Assembly (NCBI GenBank): GCA_902801325.1
Contig: CADCHQ010000004.1
Coordinates: 186,001-250,000 of the forward strand
Source: an uncultured Bacteroidales bacterium
Lineage (GTDB): Bacteria; Bacteroidota; Bacteroidia; Bacteroidales; Bacteroidaceae
Direction: 5' to 3'
Length of the DNA: 64,000 nucleotides
Under the pieces are notes generated by a model, which was given only the letters and a program-made list of their open reading frames with translations, did no database searches and had not been told where the DNA came from. Positions 34,490 through 43,207 of the stretch are shown one piece after another (within the stretch, counting starts at the first letter, position 1; each line of letters starts with the position of its first letter). Both the position numbers and the translations under genes were made by a program.

Positions 34490-35167
34490 TTAATTTTTCA
34501 ACAGGTCTGGCCTCAGTCGTTTTGTCCTTTCCAGACTTTGAGCCAGTTCCCACTCCTTAATTTTTGCTTCATGCCCACTGAGCAGGACTTCAGGCACGCG
34601 CCAGCCTTTGTATTCGGCAGGACGAGTATATACGGGTGCCGCCAGCAGATTGTCCTGAAACGAGTCGCTCAGGGCACTCTGTTCGTCTCCAATGGCTCCT
34701 GGCAATATACGTACAATGGCGTCGGCCATAACAGCTGCGGCCAGTTCGCCACCAGTCAGCACATAGTCGCCTATCGACACCTCCTTCGTTATCAGGTGTT
34801 CCCTGATGCGGTAGTCTATGCCTTTGTAGTGTCCACACAGGATGATAATGTTTTCGCACAGACTCAGGGTGTTGGCCATCGGCTGTGTGAACTGTTCTCC
34901 GTCGGGTGTGGTGAAGATAATCTCGTCATAGTGCCTTTCGGCAGTCAGTTTCGAGATGCATCGGTCTATAGGTTCGCACTGCATCACCATACCGGCAAAG
35001 CCGCCGAATGGGTAGTCGTCCACTCTGCGCCACTTGTTGGTGGAGTAGTCGCGCAAGTTGTGGAGGTGTATTTCCACCAACCCCTTGCGTTGTGCCCGTC
35101 CAAGTATACTCTCATTGAGAAAACCTTCAATGAGTTCGGGCAAGACGGTTATGATGTCTATGCGCAT
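34490..35167 (-). CDS. trmD: tRNA (guanine-N1)-methyltransferase
   Basis: A 225-aa SPOUT-fold enzyme that makes m1G37 in tRNAs, preventing +1 frameshifting. Characteristic segments are '[20 protein letters not shown]', '[19 protein letters not shown]', '[18 protein letters not shown]' and the knot '[20 protein letters not shown]', followed by '[15 protein letters not shown]' and '[20 protein letters not shown]'. The start is at 35167; the 23 codons upstream derive from AT-rich repeat DNA (TTGATAATTGACAATTGATAA). Its stop codon also lies inside a TCATTCTTAATTCTTAATT repeat. It stands alone, not next to rpsP/rimM/rplS. Confidence 0.95.
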   Translation of the reverse strand: MRIDIITVLPELIEGFLNESILGRAQRKGLVEIHLHNLRDYSTNKWRRVDDYPFGGFAGMVMQCEPIDRCISKLTAERHYDEIIFTTPDGEQFTQPMANTLSLCENIIILCGHYKGIDYRIREHLITKEVSIGDYVLTGGELAAAVMADAIVRILPGAIGDEQSALSDSFQDNLLAAPVYTRPAEYKGWRVPEVLLSGHEAKIKEWELAQSLERTKRLRPDLLKN

Positions 35168-35225
35168 TTCGTGGCAAAGATACAAAATAATTGATAATTG
35201 ACAATTGATAATTAAAATAATGTAG

Positions 35226-35233
35226 TATTTTTG
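35226..35233 (+). promoter_or_regulatory. -7 promoter element of the pectate lyase-like gene
   Basis: TATTTTTG followed by C, 27 nt upstream of the ATG at 35260, inside the divergent trmD/lyase region. Confidence 0.55.
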
Positions 35234-35259
35234 CACGAGAAAGGTAAAATAAAAAGACT

Positions 35260-38223
35260 ATGAAGAAGTTTTTTTCGATGCTCTTTGTGTGTATTGCCGT
35301 TGTCCTGCCACTCAGTGCCCAACAACTGGCATTCCCCGGTGCAGAAGGCTTTGCCGCCTATGCTTCAGGAGGTAGGGGAGGCAATGTGGTTCATGTGACC
35401 AATCTCAACGCCTCCGGAGCAGGTTCGTTGGCCGAAGCTGCAAGTAAGGCAGGCAGTTTCATCGTGTTCGATGTGGGAGGTGTGATAGATATCACCAACG
35501 CCAGCATCACCATTGCCAGCAACGTTACTATTGCAGGTCAGACTGCACCAGGCGAGGGTATCACCATCTATGGTGGACGTGTCATTGCCTCAAAGAGCAA
35601 GAACATCATCCTGCGCTATCTGCGTATGCGAGGTGGAAAGAGTGTGAATAGCAGTAAATGCACGCTCACGCTCGACAACTGTGAAAACGTCATTATGGAC
35701 CATTGCAGTGTCTCTTGGGGCCCATGGGACAACGTCCACATCGTTGATGCCAACAATATCACGTGGCAGCATTGCATTATTTCCGAAGGTATTGAACCTC
35801 AGCGATTTGGCTCTATCACTGACGGCACTCGCAACTGGACCATTCACCACTGCCTGTGGGCAAACAACAAGAGTCGTAACCCCAAGATGAAGTGCTACCT
35901 GCAGTACTACAACAACGTTGTCTACAACTACGGGATGGGCGTCATTGGCGGACACTCTGCAGCCGACAACTATCAGGATTTAATGAACAACTACTTCATT
36001 GCTGGTCCTGAAGGTTCTGCAAAGTACTTTGATCAGTGGACGGAAACTGATCATCTATACAGCAAAGGAAACTATTTCGACGGTAACTGTGATGGCGTGC
36101 TTAATGGAACACTCATCACCGACCACAACGGGGCCACCGTCATGAACAGTCCTTCACTCTCATCGACAGGTCCTCAGACTCTGGAGACGGCGCGTCAGGC
36201 TTATGCCACCATCGTTGAACAGGTCGGAGCTTCACGCGTTCGTGACATTCACGACAAGCGCATCATCACCCAACTCACCTCGTTGGGCAAGCAAGGCAGT
36301 TTTATTGCCAATGAGGATGATATAGGCGGTATAGGAAATGTGGCCGACGGCGCACACATCACCGATAAGGATCGCGATGGAATGGCTGACGAGTGGGAGA
36401 CGGCCCACGGCCTCAATCCCCTCGTCAACGATGCCAATGGATACTCCCTCGGCAATGGTTACACCAACATTGAGAATTATGTCAACAGTCTTGCTCAGAA
36501 GGTAGAATTCCTCATGCCTCCACTCAATGTCGAAGCCCGTCTGGTGGACGACACCACAGTTGAGTTGACTTGGACAAACGAGAAGTCGGAAAAGGCCGTT
36601 GCCATCGTGGTTGAACAGTCGTCCGACGGACAGCAATATACCGAGATTCAGCGCCTTCCCGCCTCCGCCACTTCTACGCGAGTCGAGGGGCTTGTGGCAG
36701 GCGAACCCTATCTCTTTCGCCTCAAGACGTTGGCCGAAGAGTCAGAGTCGGGTTACTCCGTAGTCGTTGCTGTCAACGACCTCCACATGCGTGCAGGAGG
36801 TGGAATGCCGGCAGGCACAGAGACCTTCGCCCCCGCCGAAGGTTGTCTCTATCGCATTCTCAACTATGCAACCGTTCCCTACAACTCTTCCTCCACGCTC
36901 GACGGTACGCCCAAGTACCTTACGTTCAACGATAACGGCACACTGGGTTCTACTGAAGAATACCTTTGGAATAACCCTGCTCTCTTGTGGGAAATAACTC
37001 CAGTTGAGGGTGGATTCACTATTCGTAATCGCAGTACGCACACCTATCCCACGCCTACTAATGCAACCACAGATGGAAATAGTCGTATTCTGTCCACCGA
37101 CCAACCTACTACGTTTACTATCAATTACGTAGGCGATCGTCAGCCTGCTCTCTCAGGCAGTTCAGAACCTATCTCCATGTATCGCATTAACTGTCCTTCG
37201 AACAAGGACCAACAACTGCGAGCCCGCGTTTTTGCCGACGACTGGCTATGGGGATCGGGAACCCTCACGCGAGCCGACATGCTTTTCACCTTCGTACCTG
37301 TCGACGCTTCGCGTCTCACGCTCTATCTCATTAAGTTTAATGCCGAACTCGAGGCTGCCCGTCAGTTTGCTGCTAAGGCAGAGGCCGATGTCACGTTGGG
37401 ATATCCCTCCGAACTTCTTCGCCCCTTCGCCGAACTCATCGCACGAGCCGAACAACTGGCTGGTAGCATCACTTCCGCTACCCAACAGGACGAAGTCGAT
37501 GCCTTGGCGCAAGCCCTTGCTCAGTCGCGAGCCCGCTTGCTCTCTTCGCAGATCATGACTCTTGCGGGCTATTCCACAGAGTATGCCTACAACATTTATA
37601 GTTACGGCACGATGCCCAATGCCAGCGCCACCAACGCCTCCTCGTCCGACGGACGTCGCTATCTCTATTGCATTCGTCGTACTGCTTCTGCTGATAGTCT
37701 TGTCTATCGCATCGGACTCTCTGAGGATCAGATAAAGGCTGGTGGCAGCAATACCTACACACGTAATCGTGCGGCTCTGTGGGCAATCGAACCTGCAGAT
37801 GAACCAGGTTTTGTTCGTCTTTGCAACCAGTTGACGGGCAGTTATTTGCAGATTGCTAACACACTCTCCGACACACCCGTTGCCATTCGACCTTATTACG
37901 CCAAGAACGACCTCGGTCATCTCGCTTTCTTCCTCGACGCCACAGCCGAAGGTAATCGTTGTTTCAACGTTGGCCAACCCGATTCCGACGGCAAGGGAGG
38001 TCCTCTCGAATTCTTCAACGGACATGCCGATCGTGTTCGTCTTCGTTGGGTGTTCGAAGCCACCACGACGCCCATCACCACTGCCGTTAACTCCCTTTCG
38101 TCAGAGATCCCTGTTCCCGTTGCTTACTACAACCTTCAGGGTCTGCGTCTCGCCACGCCTCCGCAAAGTGGCATCTACCTGCGAAGGAATAGTGAAGGGA
38201 AGGTGGTGAAAATTAAAAGATAA
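35260..38223 (+). CDS. secreted pectate lyase-like multidomain protein
   Basis: A 987-aa secreted protein. After the signal peptide comes a right-handed beta-helix of the pectate lyase type (about 20-400): 'LAFPGAEGFAAYASGGRGGN', 'TIAGQTAPGEGITIYGGR', 'IMDHCSVSWGPWDNVHIV', 'GTRNWTIHHCLWANNKSRNP', with a dockerin-like calcium loop 'TDKDRDGMADEWETAHGLNP'. Then a fibronectin-III-like domain (about 425-510), two beta-rich regions, a helical stretch, and the C-terminal 'YYNLQGLRLATPPQSGIYL' ... 'KVVKIKR' tail shared with other secreted proteins here. It probably cleaves homogalacturonan or related pectin outside the cell. It is monocistronic. Confidence 0.88.
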   Translation: MKKFFSMLFVCIAVVLPLSAQQLAFPGAEGFAAYASGGRGGNVVHVTNLNASGAGSLAEAASKAGSFIVFDVGGVIDITNASITIASNVTIAGQTAPGEGITIYGGRVIASKSKNIILRYLRMRGGKSVNSSKCTLTLDNCENVIMDHCSVSWGPWDNVHIVDANNITWQHCIISEGIEPQRFGSITDGTRNWTIHHCLWANNKSRNPKMKCYLQYYNNVVYNYGMGVIGGHSAADNYQDLMNNYFIAGPEGSAKYFDQWTETDHLYSKGNYFDGNCDGVLNGTLITDHNGATVMNSPSLSSTGPQTLETARQAYATIVEQVGASRVRDIHDKRIITQLTSLGKQGSFIANEDDIGGIGNVADGAHITDKDRDGMADEWETAHGLNPLVNDANGYSLGNGYTNIENYVNSLAQKVEFLMPPLNVEARLVDDTTVELTWTNEKSEKAVAIVVEQSSDGQQYTEIQRLPASATSTRVEGLVAGEPYLFRLKTLAEESESGYSVVVAVNDLHMRAGGGMPAGTETFAPAEGCLYRILNYATVPYNSSSTLDGTPKYLTFNDNGTLGSTEEYLWNNPALLWEITPVEGGFTIRNRSTHTYPTPTNATTDGNSRILSTDQPTTFTINYVGDRQPALSGSSEPISMYRINCPSNKDQQLRARVFADDWLWGSGTLTRADMLFTFVPVDASRLTLYLIKFNAELEAARQFAAKAEADVTLGYPSELLRPFAELIARAEQLAGSITSATQQDEVDALAQALAQSRARLLSSQIMTLAGYSTEYAYNIYSYGTMPNASATNASSSDGRRYLYCIRRTASADSLVYRIGLSEDQIKAGGSNTYTRNRAALWAIEPADEPGFVRLCNQLTGSYLQIANTLSDTPVAIRPYYAKNDLGHLAFFLDATAEGNRCFNVGQPDSDGKGGPLEFFNGHADRVRLRWVFEATTTPITTAVNSLSSEIPVPVAYYNLQGLRLATPPQSGIYLRRNSEGKVVKIKR

Positions 38224-38336
38224 AAGTGAAGACCCATATCCCCGCTCTTCCGAGGGAGAGAACTGCAGAGTAAAAGAGAAAAGAGAAGAAGATAAAAGCG
38301 AGGGTTGCTTTTCGCAGATAAAGATAATAAACGAAA

Positions 38337-38365
38337 CAAGAGCGCAAATTTTGCGCTCTTGTTCT
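38337..38365. terminator. strong bidirectional terminator
   Basis: Perfect symmetrical stem CAAGAGCGCAAA / TTTGCGCTCTTG (38337-38348 with 38350-38361) followed by TTCTTTTT on the plus side and T-rich sequence on the minus side. It lies between the convergent lyase and htpG genes. Confidence 0.85.
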
Positions 38366-38413
38366 TTTTAATGGTTCTTCCCGCTGGGGGAGGAGTGATT
38401 TAAGAGGGGATGT

Positions 38414-40468
38414 TTACTTAATCATTTCCACACTTCTGCGGACGAATTGAGTGAGGGCTTCACCACGAAGCATGCCGTTCTGCAGGAGGGCGAGGTCAAT
38501 GAGTTGATGAACTCTGTCGCTCTGCTTACCATAGTCGCTGAGGATGGTGTTCTTCTGATCTCGCTGGGCTTGGATGTCATCGGCGCACTTCTTCAGATCG
38601 TCCTTCTCTTCCTGTGTGACTTCCTCTGCCTTCTTCTTGTCCTGTTCCTGACGGAGCACGGCCTGGCGTGCAGTGAGTCCCTTGATTTCGGCTTCGATGG
38701 GGCGAATCTTCTCCAGTGTCTCGCTCTCGCTGTCCTCGAGCACGCTCTTGATGAGGGGTGCGTCGGTATTGAGGACAAGCGTCATCATATCTGGCATTTC
38801 GCCGTAGAACGACATTCCAGGTTGCAGACGGGACATTTCCTTCATGCGTCGCATATATTCACTCTGTGTGAGCATAACGGGAAGTGCGTCCTCGCCCAGT
38901 GCCTGTGCCTCTACGTGGAAGTCCAGTTTGTCGGTTCGTGGCATTTGGCTGTTGAAGATGGCAGTGAGGCGGTCGGCACGCTCGGCTTCCAGCAGTTCGC
39001 GCTTCGTCTCTTCCTTCTGAATAAGTCGGTCAATGACGTCGGCATCAACACGTGTGAAGGTAGTCTTCTCCAGTTTACGCTCCAGCATAGAGATGAGTGG
39101 CGTGTCAAGCTGTCCGTTCATGAGTAGCACGTTGTAACCCTTGTCCTTTGCGGCTTGGATATAGGTGTACTGGCTCTCGGTATCTTGTGCGTAGAGGTAC
39201 ACGAGTTGTCCGTCCTTGTTGGTTTGGTTGTCCTTGATAAGTGTCTGATACTCATCAAGCGTGTAGTATTTGTTATCGACATCCTTCAATAGGGCGTAGG
39301 CTTTTGCCTTGTCGTAGAAATCCTCCTCGGAAAGCATACCGTAGTGGATGAAGAGTTTGATGTCGTCCCACTTTTTCTCGAAGTCGGGTCGATCTTGTTT
39401 GAAGATGCTCTGCAGTCGGTCGCTCACCTTCTTGGTGATGTATCCGGATATCTTCTTCACGTTCTGGTCGCTCTGTAGATAACTGCGGCTTACGTTCAGA
39501 GGAATGTCGGGTGAGTCGATGACGCCGTGCAGCAGCATGAGGAATTCAGGCACGATGCCTTCCACGTTATCGGTGACGAAGACCTGGTTGCAGTAGAGTT
39601 GAATCTTGTTGCGCTGCAGGTCGAGGTTCGACTTTATCTTTGGGAAGTACAATATACCCGTGAGGTTGAAGGGGTAGTCCACGTTGAGGTGAATCCAGAA
39701 CAGGGGTTCGTCGCTCATGGGGTAGAGTTTGCGATAGAACTCTTTGTAGTCTTCGTCCTTCAGGTCGGCAGGTTTCTTTGCCCACAAAGGTTCGACATCA
39801 TTGATGATGTTGTCCTCTTCAGTTTCCACCTGTTTGCCGTCCTTCCACTCTGTCTTCTTGCCAAAAGCAAGGGGTATGGGCAGGAAGCTGCAGTACTTAT
39901 GCAGCAGACCTTCCAGTTTGTCCTTCTCCATGAAATCCTTGCAGTCGTCGTCGATGTGCATCACGATGTCTGTACCGCGATCACTCTTGTCGGCCTCTTC
40001 CAGTGTGAATTCAGGACTGCCGTCGCACGACCATTTCTGTGCCGTTGCGCCTTCCTGGTAGCTCTTGGTGATGATGTCCACACGCTTGCTGACCATGAAC
40101 GAGGAGTAGAATCCCAGTCCGAAGTGGCCGATAATGGCGTGTGCGTCGTCCTTGTACTTGTCGAGGAAGTCATTAGCGCCTGAGAAGGCAATCTGGTTGA
40201 TGTACTTGTCGATTTCCTCGGCTGTCATACCGATACCGCGATCAGAGACGGTGATGGTTCCCGCTTCTTTGTCGATGCTGATGCGTACCGTTAGGTCACC
40301 CAGTTCACCCTTGAACTCGCCTTTGCCAGCCAGCGTCTTCAGTTTTTGGGTGGCGTCGATGGCGTTAGACACGATTTCGCGGATGAATATCTCGTGGTCG
40401 GAATAGAGAAACTTTTTGATGACGGGGAAGATGTTCTCTGTAGTAACCCCAATGTTTCCTTTTTGCAT
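38414..40468 (-). CDS. htpG: Hsp90-family chaperone HtpG
   Basis: A 684-aa bacterial Hsp90. The N-terminal GHKL ATPase is clear: 'EIFIREIVSNAIDATQKLK', 'VSDRGIGMTAEEIDKYI', 'AIIGHFGLGFYSSFMVSKRV'. The middle domain holds 'PLFWIHLNVDYPFNLTGILY' and the catalytic-loop 'LNVSRSYLQSDQNVKKI'. The C-terminal dimerisation part ends 'FVRRSVEMIK'. Two features stand out against the E. coli protein: a longer, charged middle/C-terminal linker ('RQEQDKKKAEEVTQEEKDDL') and a Bacteroidetes-type sequence. It is in the same direction as clpC upstream, 60 bp away, so the two chaperone genes may be stress co-regulated. Confidence 0.95.
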   Translation of the reverse strand: MQKGNIGVTTENIFPVIKKFLYSDHEIFIREIVSNAIDATQKLKTLAGKGEFKGELGDLTVRISIDKEAGTITVSDRGIGMTAEEIDKYINQIAFSGANDFLDKYKDDAHAIIGHFGLGFYSSFMVSKRVDIITKSYQEGATAQKWSCDGSPEFTLEEADKSDRGTDIVMHIDDDCKDFMEKDKLEGLLHKYCSFLPIPLAFGKKTEWKDGKQVETEEDNIINDVEPLWAKKPADLKDEDYKEFYRKLYPMSDEPLFWIHLNVDYPFNLTGILYFPKIKSNLDLQRNKIQLYCNQVFVTDNVEGIVPEFLMLLHGVIDSPDIPLNVSRSYLQSDQNVKKISGYITKKVSDRLQSIFKQDRPDFEKKWDDIKLFIHYGMLSEEDFYDKAKAYALLKDVDNKYYTLDEYQTLIKDNQTNKDGQLVYLYAQDTESQYTYIQAAKDKGYNVLLMNGQLDTPLISMLERKLEKTTFTRVDADVIDRLIQKEETKRELLEAERADRLTAIFNSQMPRTDKLDFHVEAQALGEDALPVMLTQSEYMRRMKEMSRLQPGMSFYGEMPDMMTLVLNTDAPLIKSVLEDSESETLEKIRPIEAEIKGLTARQAVLRQEQDKKKAEEVTQEEKDDLKKCADDIQAQRDQKNTILSDYGKQSDRVHQLIDLALLQNGMLRGEALTQFVRRSVEMIK

Positions 40469-40527
40469 AATATGTTGTTATTTCACGATTTCACAATTTT
40501 ACGATTTGACGATTAACTTTGCACTCA

Positions 40528-43059
40528 TCAATCCTTTGCTTCTTCACTCTTCACTTTAATCTCCTCTCCTTCAGCGTAAGCCGTTAGGGTGGAACCTGCG
40601 CTGGGTGCATTATCACTCATGAGGAGTTCGCAGATGGGATCTTCGAGCAATGTTTGGATAGCGCGCTTCAGAGGTCGTGCTCCGAATTGCACGTCGTAAC
40701 CCTTCTTGGCCAGCAAGGCCTTTGCTTCATCCGTAAGTGCAAGGTCATATCCCATCTCCTTGATGCGCTTGATCAGGGGGCGTGCCTCTATGTCCACTAT
40801 CTGTTTGATGCTCTCCTCTGAGAGTTGGTCGAAGTGGATGATGTCGTCGAGGCGGTTGAGGAACTCGGGAGCAAACTGCTTCGAGATACTCTTTGCCACG
40901 ATGCTACGCGCATATTCCTTATCTTTACTGCGGTCTCCCTGTGTGGCAAATCCAATGCCCTGCCCGAAGTCTTTCAGCTGGCGCGTGCCAGAGTTCGAGG
41001 TCATGATGAGCACGGTGTTGCGAAAGTCGATGGTGGTTCCGTTACCGTCGGTCAGTCGACCTTCGTCCATCACTTGTAGCAGTATGTTGAACACGTCGGG
41101 ATGTGCCTTCTCAATCTCGTCGAGTAAGACGATGGAGTAGGGTTGACGGCGCACGCGCTCGGTCAGTTGTCCGCCTTCCTCATATCCCACATAGCCCGGA
41201 GGTGCACCCACCATGCGGCTGACGGTGTGTTTCTCGCCGTACTCCGACATGTCGATGCGGATGAGGTTCTTCTCCGAACCGAAGAGTTCCTCTGCCAGTT
41301 TCTTCGTGAGATAGGTCTTTCCCACACCCGTAGGACCAACGAACATGAAGGTTCCGATGGGCTTCTGTGGATCTTTCAGTCCGATGCGACTGCGCTGTAT
41401 GGCGCGCACCAGTTTGTTGATGGCTTCGTCTTGTCCGACGACTGATTTCTTGAGCGATTCGCCCAGATTGCGCAGACGCACGTTTTCCTCGCCTCCGATG
41501 CGCTGAACGGGTATTCCCGTCATCATCGACACCACGCGGGCGATGTCCTCTTCGTCCACTGTCTGGCGTTCTTCCTTCAGCGAGGCTTCCCACTCTTTGC
41601 GCTTCTGGTCGAGGGCCTGTGAGAGCACCTTCTGCTGGTCGCTGTATTCGCCAGCGAGGGCATACTGTTCTGCCTTTATGGCACGTTGCTTTAGGTCTTC
41701 GAGGTCGGCCAGTTGCTTCTCCATGAACTCCACATCCTGCGAGACGGGAATGTTCATGATGTGAGCCCGACTGCCTGCTTCGTCCATTGCGTCGATGGCC
41801 TTGTCGGGGAAAGCGCGGTCGCTGATATATCGTTCGGTCAGTCGCACGCAAGCCTGCAGAGCCTCGGGCGTGTATTTCACGTTGTGGTGTTCCTCGTATC
41901 TGCCACGCAGGTTCTCCAGGATGAGCAGTGTCTCCTCCGTCGTGGTGGGGCTCACCATCACTTTCTGGAATCGGCGTTCGAGGGCACCGTCCTTTTCTAT
42001 CGATTTGCGGTATTCGTCGAGTGTGGTAGAACCGATGCACTGAATTTCGCCACGCGAAAGTGCGGGCTTCAGCATGTTGGCAGCGTCCATTGTCCCAGCG
42101 GCAGAACCAGCTCCGATAATGGTATGGATCTCATCGATGAAGATGATGACCTCGGGGTGTTTCTGCAACTCTATCATAATGGCGCGCATGCGCTCTTCGA
42201 ACTGTCCGCGATACTTTGTTCCTGCCACCACGGCACCCAGGTCGAGCACTACCACGCGCTTGCCCCATAGGGCTCGTGAGATGCGATGTTCTACGATGCG
42301 TTGTGCCAGTCCTTCCACAATGGCACTCTTTCCCACACCGGGTTCACCGATGAGGATGGGGTTGTTTTTCTTGCGTCGTGAGAGGATTTGTGCCACGCGC
42401 TCTATCTCCTGTTCGCGTCCCACAACGGGGTCGAGCAGGTGCTGTGACGCGGCGTTTGTGAGGTCGGTTCCAAACTTGTCGAGCACAGGTGTTTGGTCGC
42501 CTTCGCTCTCGTCGAGTCTGACTTTCGTCTTGCTGTCACCTCTCAGTTCTTCGCCGTCCTCAGCATCGTCGTCCTCGTCTTCGGCAAAGCCGTATCCGTC
42601 CTGCACTTCGCGCTCAGGGAATAGCGTGTGCGAGAAGTTTTGGTACGTTACATTTTGTTCGGCCAACGCCTTTGCTGCCTCATTCTCGGCTTCGCGCAAG
42701 ATACCTAGCAGGAGGTGAATGACATCGATGGTTTCACTCTTTGTCACCACCGACTCTAGCACACTCAGTTTCATGATGCGGTTGGCGGCTTGGTCGAATG
42801 CCAATTCGTCGGTAGAGGCCGGAACGGCACTGCCACTCTGCTTGAGGGCGGCCTGTTCCAACTGCTGACGTAGGCGTGACGTGTCCACACCGAGGTTCTC
42901 AAGAGCCTCCAGCGCATGACTACGTCCCTGTCGCAAGATGCCCAGCATCATGGTGGTGGGTGTCACTTTGTCATTATATAGTCGGAGTGCTTCGTCGCGG
43001 CTCAGGGAGAGCACGGCGGTCACTTCAGGTGAGAATCGTTTACTAATCATCATAGGCAT
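40528..43059 (-). CDS. clpC: ATP-dependent Clp protease ATPase subunit ClpC
   Basis: An 843-aa Hsp100 protein with two AAA+ modules. Two Clp_N repeats (about 1-150); acidic linker 'EDEDDDAEDGEE'; D1 with Walker A 'GEPGVGKSAIVEG' and Walker B 'IIFIDEIHTIIGAG'; a short middle coiled coil; D2 with 'FVGPTGVGKTYLTK' and 'VLLDEIEKAHPDVFNILLQV'. The tripeptide IGF in 'FGQGIGFATQGD' is the ClpP-docking loop, marking it as ClpC rather than ClpB. Start 43059 or 9 nt downstream (MISKRF). The C-terminal 'IKVKSEEAKD' is encoded by CTTCACTCTTCACTTTAA-type repeat DNA. Confidence 0.93.
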   Translation of the reverse strand: MPMMISKRFSPEVTAVLSLSRDEALRLYNDKVTPTTMMLGILRQGRSHALEALENLGVDTSRLRQQLEQAALKQSGSAVPASTDELAFDQAANRIMKLSVLESVVTKSETIDVIHLLLGILREAENEAAKALAEQNVTYQNFSHTLFPEREVQDGYGFAEDEDDDAEDGEELRGDSKTKVRLDESEGDQTPVLDKFGTDLTNAASQHLLDPVVGREQEIERVAQILSRRKKNNPILIGEPGVGKSAIVEGLAQRIVEHRISRALWGKRVVVLDLGAVVAGTKYRGQFEERMRAIMIELQKHPEVIIFIDEIHTIIGAGSAAGTMDAANMLKPALSRGEIQCIGSTTLDEYRKSIEKDGALERRFQKVMVSPTTTEETLLILENLRGRYEEHHNVKYTPEALQACVRLTERYISDRAFPDKAIDAMDEAGSRAHIMNIPVSQDVEFMEKQLADLEDLKQRAIKAEQYALAGEYSDQQKVLSQALDQKRKEWEASLKEERQTVDEEDIARVVSMMTGIPVQRIGGEENVRLRNLGESLKKSVVGQDEAINKLVRAIQRSRIGLKDPQKPIGTFMFVGPTGVGKTYLTKKLAEELFGSEKNLIRIDMSEYGEKHTVSRMVGAPPGYVGYEEGGQLTERVRRQPYSIVLLDEIEKAHPDVFNILLQVMDEGRLTDGNGTTIDFRNTVLIMTSNSGTRQLKDFGQGIGFATQGDRSKDKEYARSIVAKSISKQFAPEFLNRLDDIIHFDQLSEESIKQIVDIEARPLIKRIKEMGYDLALTDEAKALLAKKGYDVQFGARPLKRAIQTLLEDPICELLMSDNAPSAGSTLTAYAEGEEIKVKSEEAKD

Positions 43060-43153
43060 AAAATGTGTCTAATTCGATGGTAACAATTTCCGTGCCAAAA
43101 TCCTCATAAGTCAAAATTTCTTCAATTTTTTTGGTTTTCCACTCGCTTATTCG

Positions 43154-43161
43154 TACATTTG
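43154..43161 (+). promoter_or_regulatory. -7 promoter element of the CotH-like gene
   Basis: TACATTTG followed by C, 47 nt upstream of the ATG at 43208. It supports that start rather than the GTG/TTG-type start at 43166. Confidence 0.5.
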
Positions 43162-43207
43162 CCATTTGGATACTAGTAAAAATGTACTTTTATATAACAA
43201 TAATGTC